IMG/VR virus record: IMGVR_UViG_3300008120_000471
Coordinates: 1 to 20,562 of that record
Length of the DNA: 20,562 bases
Reading direction: 5' to 3' (one strand)
Origin: a virus
A program made the translations under genes and the position numbers. The first letter of the stretch is position 1; the number at the start of each line of letters is the position of its first letter. A model generated the notes under the pieces. The model was given only the letters and a program-made list of their open reading frames with translations. It was not told the origin of the DNA and searched no databases. This document shows positions 8,535 to 14,682 of the stretch, piece after piece.

Positions 8535-8570
8535 AAAAAAAATAGAGAGGGACACTGATGCCCCTCTCTA
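8535..8570 (-). terminator. Strong intrinsic terminator after the major capsid gene
   Basis: On the minus strand a perfect 9-bp stem TAGAGAGGG / CCCTCTCTA encloses a 10-base loop and is followed by eight T. It begins 8 bases after the capsid stop codon. This is the clearest terminator in the window and marks the end of the scaffold-capsid transcript. Confidence 0.9.
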
Positions 8571-8578
8571 GGTTGTTT

Positions 8579-9976
8579 TTATTTGAAGATAAAGAAGTTG
8601 TTAGCTCCAAGTGTACACAACGCTCTTTCAGAAAGGAAGTGTACTTCCATTGCATCAAGATCGCTAGTTTGTGCTCCACCTGCTGAACCAGTCAACCAAG
8701 TCTTATACTTACGATTCTCGTTTGCTGTCTCACGGTAACGAACGTGCAAGAACGGACGAGTTGTGTTTTTACCAAGAACTTGGTCATAAACATTCGTTGA
8801 TCCTGCTGGAACTAATACACCGTTAACAACACCACCTACTAGACCTCCACGAAGAGTAGCATCATTCAAGTACTTCCAGTCAGACTTGTAGAAATCATAA
8901 CCACCTCTACGGAATCCTGTAAATCCAAGATTGATTGCCATTTGCTCATCGTTATCGAATAGACCATAAGATGTACCACCAACTCCGTAAGAGTTTTGAG
9001 CAGCCAACATATCGTCAATATTCAAAGAGAATGTACGGTTAGCGAAGATAGTATTCTCAGCGATTGCACCTTGCTTATCCAAACGATTAAGAATTGTATC
9101 GAAATCATTCAATGTAGAAGGAACACCACCTGACCATACGTTACCACGCTCTTCGATAGAAGAAAGTAAACCTTGAGATCCTTTGTTACCAACATCACCA
9201 GTTACAGCGATAGCTCCAGAACCTGCCTCAGCCTCAACGTGCTCAACCATCATCATTTCAAGGTAATCTTCGAAACGTAGACGAGTCTCATGCTTAGACT
9301 TCAAGTACCAAAGGTATCCCATTCCGTTATCACCTTCAACTTCGATCCATCCGATTTGAGCCATGTCAGAACCAGAGATAGCAAACTTGTCCTTGATGAT
9401 GATAGGAGAAACTTCAAAGATTTCAGTTTCAGCCTCCAAAGAACCTTGCATTCCATTAGCTCCTTTTTTGAATTCAGAACCGTAAACGAAACAAGTAACT
9501 ACTGCACCTAAAGCAAAAGTCTGACCACCTGCCTCATAGTAAGCAACTGTAAATGTAAGACCAGATACAGCTGTGATGATAGCTCTGTTAGCTACAGAAG
9601 AAGCGTTAGCTGAAATGAATACAGTCTGACCAACACGGAAGTTACAAGCTGTAATACCAGCATCAGCAACTGTCAATGTAGCTGTATCAGAAGTGATAGC
9701 CGCACCAGAAGTAACGTTAATATACTTAGTGTGAAGACGACCTTCTTCTGACCATTTAATCAAGTCAGAGTTAGAAGGAATTTCAGCACTCATGTTACGA
9801 AGGAAGGACCCGATAGAACGATCTCCATAACGTCCGAATTCTTTCTCCATTGTATCAGGTAGATACTGGTTTAAGAAATCGAAATCATTGCTACCTAAAT
9901 AGTTGCTCTGCAACGTAGCCTTTTTTGAACTTGGTTGTAACTCAAACGTAGGAGTTACCGATAATGAACCTGCCAT
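8579..9976 (-). CDS. Major capsid protein (HK97-type, crAss-like)
   Basis: A 465-residue protein that forms the icosahedral shell. Family features are the N-terminal arm with NYLGSNDFDFLNQYLPDTME (about 25-44), GDRSIGSFLRNMSAEIP (51-67), a helix with KHETRLRFEDYLEMMM, and the terminal block ALCTLGANNFFIFK that ends capsid proteins of crAss-like and flavobacterial podophages. Residues of about 86-168 form a beta-only, threonine/alanine-rich insertion that looks like a surface domain. No N-terminal prohead cleavage motif stands out. The gene follows the scaffold-like gene after 5 bases. Its ATG lies behind TAAAAAAAATG, an A-rich start context, and a strong terminator closes it, all in line with high late expression. 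Base composition is more GC-rich than its neighbours, as often seen in highly expressed capsid genes. HK97 fold is inferred from the family. Confidence 0.88.
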   Translation of the reverse strand: MAGSLSVTPTFELQPSSKKATLQSNYLGSNDFDFLNQYLPDTMEKEFGRYGDRSIGSFLRNMSAEIPSNSDLIKWSEEGRLHTKYINVTSGAAITSDTATLTVADAGITACNFRVGQTVFISANASSVANRAIITAVSGLTFTVAYYEAGGQTFALGAVVTCFVYGSEFKKGANGMQGSLEAETEIFEVSPIIIKDKFAISGSDMAQIGWIEVEGDNGMGYLWYLKSKHETRLRFEDYLEMMMVEHVEAEAGSGAIAVTGDVGNKGSQGLLSSIEERGNVWSGGVPSTLNDFDTILNRLDKQGAIAENTIFANRTFSLNIDDMLAAQNSYGVGGTSYGLFDNDEQMAINLGFTGFRRGGYDFYKSDWKYLNDATLRGGLVGGVVNGVLVPAGSTNVYDQVLGKNTTRPFLHVRYRETANENRKYKTWLTGSAGGAQTSDLDAMEVHFLSERALCTLGANNFFIFK

Positions 9977-9981
9977 TTTTT

Positions 9982-11091
9982 TTAGTTTTTGTTTTTACTT
10001 TTTATTTTATACTCTATATTGTCTCCGTCTAAGGATCTAACAGTGAAGCCTTGCTTTGGTGTTACCGTTGTTGCAGGACGACCCATGTCTATATTCTTAG
10101 ATTCAACAGCTATGTTTTCGACACCATCCGATTTGCCCTTCTCATAAAAGAATTTAGCAAACTTATCTGGGTCTGAAGCAATGGTAATAGCTCTGTGAAA
10201 AAGTTCCGCATCTTTAACGTAACCGTCTTCATTTAAAAAGTTCTTAATGAACTTAGTAATATCTGACTGCTCCTTTATTGCCTTTGTATCTGACGGCTTG
10301 TAAACAACCTTGTTGTCATCGATATTAAATCCGAAACCTTCGAACTTATCTGAAAACAACTCATTTGTTTTAGCTTCAAAATACTCAGACCTTTTGCGTG
10401 CCTCTTGCTCAGATGTTGTCACCTGTTGCTTATATTGCTTATAAGATTCAAACTCATCCTTATCTTCATCTGGAACAAAACTCTTACTTGACTCAAGCGG
10501 AATTTTATACTGCTCCTTCTGATCTTCTAGATATTGCTTGGCTCTTTTTAGCTCTTGTTTTAATGCTAACTTTTTAGATTTGATATCCTTCTCATCATCG
10601 AAGTCTTCATCGTATGAAAGCTCTTCAATCTTAAATGAGATATCCTCATCGTCAAACTCTGGATTTGAACTCTTATAGTATTCATACAAGACAGACTTTT
10701 CATCCATCTTATCGAAGTCCTTGTTAAGTCGTACAAAATCTTCTATTCCTCTACCAGTGTCTCGCTTAAACTTTAAAAAAGCAGCAGCGTCTTCAGGTAG
10801 TTCATCGTTAGCTTCTCTTTGCGCAAACAAATCATCTAAAGAGTTTATCTCTTTATTGTATCTGCTTCTAAGATGTGAAAGAACGTCCTCTTCTTTTATA
10901 TCATTAGTGACAGGTACTGCCTGTTCACTATTTATTACTGTCTCTTCAGTTACCTCAGCTATTGGCTCATCGGTTACTGATTCAGTTGCATCTCCTGCAA
11001 CTTCTCTCTCGTGTCTATCTACGAGTTCTTGTTCGTGTTCAACTACAGACTTCTCTTCGAACTCTACAGCTCTAACTTTGAATTCACTCAT
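9982..11091 (-). CDS. Scaffolding-like capsid assembly protein
   Basis: A 369-residue, very acidic, mostly helical protein directly before the major capsid gene, the usual place of a scaffold. The first 90 residues are rich in E, V and T and look disordered. Residues of about 125-230 are E/D/K-rich, with long helices such as EEDVLSHLRSRYNKEINSLD earlier and LKRAKQYLEDQKEQ, fit for coiled coils. The C-terminal segment DMGRPATTVTPKQGFTVRSL is the best-defined motif and may bind the capsid protein. The last residues (KIKSKNKN) are encoded by an A-run that also serves as the A-rich translation start region of the capsid gene. A TAnnTTTG box lies about 20 bases upstream. No protease signature was seen, so scaffold is preferred over prohead protease, by position and composition only. 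Confidence 0.65.
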   Translation of the reverse strand: MSEFKVRAVEFEEKSVVEHEQELVDRHEREVAGDATESVTDEPIAEVTEETVINSEQAVPVTNDIKEEDVLSHLRSRYNKEINSLDDLFAQREANDELPEDAAAFLKFKRDTGRGIEDFVRLNKDFDKMDEKSVLYEYYKSSNPEFDDEDISFKIEELSYDEDFDDEKDIKSKKLALKQELKRAKQYLEDQKEQYKIPLESSKSFVPDEDKDEFESYKQYKQQVTTSEQEARKRSEYFEAKTNELFSDKFEGFGFNIDDNKVVYKPSDTKAIKEQSDITKFIKNFLNEDGYVKDAELFHRAITIASDPDKFAKFFYEKGKSDGVENIAVESKNIDMGRPATTVTPKQGFTVRSLDGDNIEYKIKSKNKN

Positions 11092-11096
11092 TATAT

Positions 11097-11107
11097 TTGA
11101 TTTAATT
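11097..11107 (-). promoter_or_regulatory. A-rich translation leader motif
   Basis: Minus-strand AATTAAATCAA lies 5 bases before the ATG of the scaffold-like gene. It matches the element at 18155-18165 exactly and the one at 8512-8523 except for one A. Confidence 0.4.
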
Positions 11108-11112
11108 TGTTA

Positions 11113-11120
11113 CAAAATTA
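11113..11120 (-). promoter_or_regulatory. Bacteroidota -7 promoter box for the scaffold-capsid operon
   Basis: Minus-strand TAATTTTG fits TAnnTTTG. It lies in the 44-base gap between the 34-aa gene and the scaffold-like gene and would give a leader of about 17-20 bases. A T-run lies just upstream, but no well-spaced -33 TTG is seen. Confidence 0.55.
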
Positions 11121-11135
11121 ACTAAAAAAACAATA

Positions 11136-11240
11136 TTAGCATTTTGGTGCTTTTGGCATCTTAAACTTAGGCACTCCTTTAGACTTTATTGTCTTTGCTA
11201 TAGAAGCCTTTTTAGGGCTAGGTGTTTTTATACTTTTCAT
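11136..11240 (-). CDS. 34-aa highly basic protein
   Basis: A short complete frame beginning MKSIKTPSPKKASIAKTIKS and ending FKMPKAPKC. Its ATG overlaps the TGA of the 105-aa gene as ATGA, the same junction type as the clearly real genes around it, which is the main reason to accept so short a gene. About a third of the residues are lysine, with spaced prolines, so it has a very high net positive charge. It is the last gene before the scaffold-capsid promoter. The function is unknown. DNA binding inside the head or interaction with the acidic scaffold are possible readings of its charge. Confidence 0.6.
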   Translation of the reverse strand: MKSIKTPSPKKASIAKTIKSKGVPKFKMPKAPKC

Positions 11241-11554
11241 GATCCTTTTATCCATTTCTTACTTGGTGAAGAAGTCTTACTAGGACTCCACTTAACTTTG
11301 TCTGCCCAGTAAGCAGCTGATAATTTTCCTTTTGATATATTCTTTGCGTGTCTACTTTTGAATGCCTCACGTTGTCCGACAGTCTGATTAGTCTTTACAC
11401 CTTGCTGCCCGAAATGAATTAATTTATAAACTCCATTTTCTGAAGCCATGACAACATGACTTTTATTTGGATTATTTGGAGTTTTTTTAGGATTATTAAC
11501 GGATTTTAATCCATTTTTGTCCATTATTGATTTTACTCTACTTGGTATAGCCAT
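11237..11554 (-). CDS. 105-aa basic conserved phage protein of unknown function
   Basis: A basic protein with the blocks SHVVMAS (about 32-38), KLIHFGQQGV (44-53), FKSRHAKN (65-72) and SAAYWADKVKW (79-89). This pattern of HFGQQGV followed by RHAKN and AAYWA-KVKW recurs in small proteins of many tailed phages (from memory), but I cannot name a proven function or a family accession. The invariant aromatic and histidine positions suggest a folded domain that is more than a DNA-binding tail. The first 22 bases of the gene lie inside the end of the HNH gene in another frame. The end overlaps the 34-aa gene as ATGA. Location between portal and scaffold suggests a head-related role. Confidence 0.7.
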   Translation of the reverse strand: MAIPSRVKSIMDKNGLKSVNNPKKTPNNPNKSHVVMASENGVYKLIHFGQQGVKTNQTVGQREAFKSRHAKNISKGKLSAAYWADKVKWSPSKTSSPSKKWIKGS

Positions 11555-12114
11555 TGGTACATTTTTTTAATGTGTTCTTTAAAATCTTTAAAATCTAAAT
11601 TGCTTTTTGCTCTATTGCAATATACACAACACGGGACACAATTATTAACTGTATATCCTTTATTAGTATCAAATCTATCTACTCCAGTAAAATATATTTC
11701 ATAATCAGATGGGTTTACATTTGGAGAATCTTTTTGAAGTGATGGAGCATTGGATATACAATCCCATTTTTTAGGATTAGATCCGCAATAAAAACATTTT
11801 TGTGTAGAAATTTTACAAAAATCATTATAATCTAATTCCCATGAAAACCCTCTTTTTTTAGCTCCATTAATATATCCACTCATTCGGCTTTTAATAGATC
11901 TTCTTTGTTTAGAAGTGAATCCAAATTCATCATATCCGCATCCACATGTTTTTTGATTTTTTATAGCTGAAAATTTCCAAAATCTTTTAATTGAACCACA
12001 TTTGCATATGCAATCATAAACCTTATTTTTACCTACTAATAAAGTTTTGTCAATTACAAAATGACCAATAATATCACCACTTTTTACAATTGGTGATTTA
12101 ACTTTATCTTTCAT
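11533..12114 (-). CDS. Free-standing HNH endonuclease (homing-type), zinc-binding
   Basis: A 193-residue protein with an N-terminal cysteine cluster (CICKCG at about 35-40 and CGCG at 57-60) that probably binds zinc, and a C-terminal HNH-like core: CFYCG (107-111), GVDRFDTNKGYTVNNCVPCC (144-163) and YCNRAKSN (165-172). The pattern DR-D-N-KGYT-NN-V-C--CN--K is that of phage HNH nucleases, and the two CxxC pairs likely hold the structural zinc. The gene is more AT-rich than the packaging genes around it. It sits between two tiny genes of a tightly packed operon, with ATGA overlap at its start and a 22-base overlap at its end, so it looks like a mobile selfish insertion that did not break its neighbours. 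It could also assist packaging, as some HNH proteins next to terL do, but it lies downstream of the portal gene and resembles the homing group more. Confidence 0.85.
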   Translation of the reverse strand: MKDKVKSPIVKSGDIIGHFVIDKTLLVGKNKVYDCICKCGSIKRFWKFSAIKNQKTCGCGYDEFGFTSKQRRSIKSRMSGYINGAKKRGFSWELDYNDFCKISTQKCFYCGSNPKKWDCISNAPSLQKDSPNVNPSDYEIYFTGVDRFDTNKGYTVNNCVPCCVYCNRAKSNLDFKDFKEHIKKMYQWLYQVE

Positions 12115-12257
12115 TTCTTCTTAGCGGTTTTAGCTGCCTTCTTGAATGCCTTAGCTGTAGGCGCACCTTTAGTTCCTGGCTTTCTCATTTTCTCTCCAGA
12201 GCCTGCCTCAATACGCTCTCTTTTAGCGTGAATATTTGCGTATAGTCCTTTCTTCAT
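12111..12257 (-). CDS. 48-aa lysine-rich conserved small protein
   Basis: A complete short frame starting MKKGLYANIHAKRERIEAGS, passing through GEKMRKPGTKGAPTAKAFK and ending AAKTAKKK. Its start lies one base after the portal stop, and its TGA overlaps the HNH ATG. The GLYANIHAKR-RI-AGSGEKMRKPG pattern is one I recall from many small phage proteins, which supports a real gene. It is strongly basic, with glycine/proline turns and no predicted membrane segment. The role is unknown. The A-rich codons of its lysine tail also form the upstream region of the next start codon. Confidence 0.75.
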   Translation of the reverse strand: MKKGLYANIHAKRERIEAGSGEKMRKPGTKGAPTAKAFKKAAKTAKKK

Positions 12258-12258
12258 A

Positions 12259-14682
12259 TTACTTAGGTCCAAATGATTCTAAATCAAATCCCGATAAATC
12301 GTCTTCAGCACTCTCAAAGTTTTTTGCAGGAAGCTGCTTTTGTCTTTGTTCGATGAGGTCTGATTGTCTAGTTGCTTGTAGGTCAATTCGTTTGTCCTTA
12401 GCTTTTTCCTTATCTGCTTCTCGCTTCTTAAGTCCATCTACTTCAATTCCTTTTAATTGCATATTGTATTCAAATTCAATCTGCATCAATTGCTTCTTTA
12501 GCTCTACTTCCATCTGCAATTTTTGCATCTCTAACTGAATCTCAGTCTGCTTAACTTGAGACTTTACCTGAGCCTCAGCCTGAACCTTTTGAATGGCAGC
12601 ATCGGCAGCAGCTTGTTGAGACATAGCGTTATTATTTGCTTGCATCTGTGCGACTTGGTCTTCTCTCTTCTGCATAGCTAAAAGTTTACGCTTACGCTTA
12701 ACCTTCAATAGTTCGTTAGCTACCTTTATATTCTTTACGTTTCTTATATCAATCGCATCCTCTAGGTCAATTGCATCTCTCTGTAAAGCTATCTGAATAT
12801 TTCTCTCTAGCATCTCCTTCTCGTCCTCATCTGGGTCAAGCTCAATGAATATACCAAAGTCATATAGATACAAGTCCTTAACATCATTAAGTATTCTCAT
12901 GTTATACTTACCAATCTGCATTGCAAACTGATCTGCAAACGTAGCGTAGTTAAGTATGTCTGCTATCCTAATAGATATACATTCAGCAAGTCTCTTAACG
13001 ATAGACATACTTGCCTCCATTACGTGTCTAGTTGCTGTATTACTATTCAATGCCGCTAACTTCTGAACACCAACAAGTGCATCAGGGTTAGGCATTGATC
13101 CATCACGAGCTTCATTCAGTCCAGTGACATCACGAATCATACTAAGGTAATGGTTATAGCTTCCGATAAGTGCAGCAATCTTAGACTGACCGCTATTACT
13201 GTTTAATTCTTGAATAGGAACTCTAGCATTATTGAATTCGCCATCACCAGTATAAGACCTACCAATAACGGAACCTGTCTGGAAGTATAACTTAAGTGCG
13301 TCCTCTGGATTGTAAGCGGCTCCTGTCCCAAGGTCAACTTCATTCAATCCATCTGCATCGATAAACACCCCATCAGGAACAATCCTTGCTTGTACTTGCT
13401 GTAGCTTTAAATGTATTAACTGTATCTGGTCAGCAAAAGGGATCATTCTCTTAACTAGTGAATCAATCTGCCCTTTATACATTCTAGGCGCAAACAATAC
13501 ATAATTAGCAGTAGCTTTGTTAGATGCAGATTTAGGACGAACCATATTCTTACACATCTCCCACTGAAGTATAATATTAGTACCAGCTACAATTACACCT
13601 TCGTACCAAACCTCTTTGCTAACCTCTACTTTTTGGAACATCTCATTATCCTCTGGATTAAATGAGTCATCCTTTCTAATTACTTTAGACCCGCCATTCT
13701 CTAGATTCTTTTTCTTATAGACAAACTTCTTATCTGTCTTATAATTAAAATATAAAAGAGTAACTAACTCGTTAGAGAATATATCGTCTTGGTACTTATA
13801 TATTACTGGGAATGCGTTATACCACGCACTTCCTGACTGTTGAATTTCTAACAATTCTTCCTCACTGATGTCTGGCTTAATTTTCTTAAGCTCAGTAAAG
13901 TGCATCTGTTTAATCTCACCAAAGTAATAGCAGTCAGAGAAGTCAGGCTTTTCTGTATAACTGTAAATCATGTTCGCTGGATCAACGTACTCAACTGATA
14001 CACCTTTTCCAGGATAGAAGCTATGCTTAACTGCACCGATACCAATCTCAGTCTGGTCCTTGTCTACCATCTTTCTAACGGTAGAAAAGTCATTCATCTG
14101 AAACACTGTATCAATAGCTATTTCCTCAGCTATTTCTATTGATGGCTTGTACTTAAGATTCATGTAAAGAGATAGCTCTTCATCGTTCTCAGGTAGCTCA
14201 TCTGGATCAACATTAAATGCGTTGATACCTAACTGATCTTTAGCCTTCAATAGTAAATCCTTAGATACCATGTCAGCCTCAACCATGTCTTGAAATAAGT
14301 TCTTCTTCTCAGCCGACATTATGTCTTGGGCCTGTGCCTTTACAGCATAAAGTCTGTCAGACATACCGTTAACAACTATGTCAACGAATTTAGGTATGAT
14401 TGGAACAATGTCCCAATTTAAATTAAGATACGATAGATCACCATCTACAGAAATCTCATTCTTATATTTTTGAATAGGTTGCTCTCCACGAGCATAAAGT
14501 CTAAGTTTATGAAACTGCCCAAACTGATCGTAGTATCTACAAGATCCTCCTTTTCGACGAAACCACTCGTTTTCTATAGCCTTCCCGACTCTTAGTCCGT
14601 ATTCCATTGTTGCCTTCTCTTGGTCAGAAGCTAACTGATTTGGAAATGGAGCGTTACTTATAATTATCTCTGGGATCTTCAT
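12259..14682 (-). CDS. Portal protein with long C-terminal coiled coil
   Basis: An 807-residue protein directly after terL with a 4-base ATGA overlap. As a portal it would form the dodecameric ring at one capsid vertex through which DNA enters and leaves, and dock the terminase and neck proteins. Support comes from size, position and the family-like central region: YVDPANMIYSYTEKPDFSDC, WYEGVIVAGTNIILQWE, and the conserved DVTGLNEARDGSMPNPDALVG-type segment that is typical of crAss-like portals. Residues of about 673-786 form a long alanine/glutamine/lysine-rich helix with heptad-like spacing (for example QLEMQKLQMEVELKKQLMQI), probably the barrel/crown or an extension into the capsid. The acidic tail is ESAEDDLSGFDLESFGPK. 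The ATG is preceded by the end of terL, so the start is well set. Confidence 0.85.
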   Translation of the reverse strand: MKIPEIIISNAPFPNQLASDQEKATMEYGLRVGKAIENEWFRRKGGSCRYYDQFGQFHKLRLYARGEQPIQKYKNEISVDGDLSYLNLNWDIVPIIPKFVDIVVNGMSDRLYAVKAQAQDIMSAEKKNLFQDMVEADMVSKDLLLKAKDQLGINAFNVDPDELPENDEELSLYMNLKYKPSIEIAEEIAIDTVFQMNDFSTVRKMVDKDQTEIGIGAVKHSFYPGKGVSVEYVDPANMIYSYTEKPDFSDCYYFGEIKQMHFTELKKIKPDISEEELLEIQQSGSAWYNAFPVIYKYQDDIFSNELVTLLYFNYKTDKKFVYKKKNLENGGSKVIRKDDSFNPEDNEMFQKVEVSKEVWYEGVIVAGTNIILQWEMCKNMVRPKSASNKATANYVLFAPRMYKGQIDSLVKRMIPFADQIQLIHLKLQQVQARIVPDGVFIDADGLNEVDLGTGAAYNPEDALKLYFQTGSVIGRSYTGDGEFNNARVPIQELNSNSGQSKIAALIGSYNHYLSMIRDVTGLNEARDGSMPNPDALVGVQKLAALNSNTATRHVMEASMSIVKRLAECISIRIADILNYATFADQFAMQIGKYNMRILNDVKDLYLYDFGIFIELDPDEDEKEMLERNIQIALQRDAIDLEDAIDIRNVKNIKVANELLKVKRKRKLLAMQKREDQVAQMQANNNAMSQQAAADAAIQKVQAEAQVKSQVKQTEIQLEMQKLQMEVELKKQLMQIEFEYNMQLKGIEVDGLKKREADKEKAKDKRIDLQATRQSDLIEQRQKQLPAKNFESAEDDLSGFDLESFGPK

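Noticed and set aside
137-11125. Several plus-strand open frames of 60-134 codons (for example 137-427, 5290-5643, 10721-11125)
   Set aside because: They lie opposite strongly supported minus-strand genes, lack start signals and have serine/isoleucine-rich translations typical of antisense shadows.
11533-12114. HNH gene as part of a group I intron or intein
   Set aside because: The flanking genes are separate complete frames with their own starts and stops, so there is no split gene to splice.
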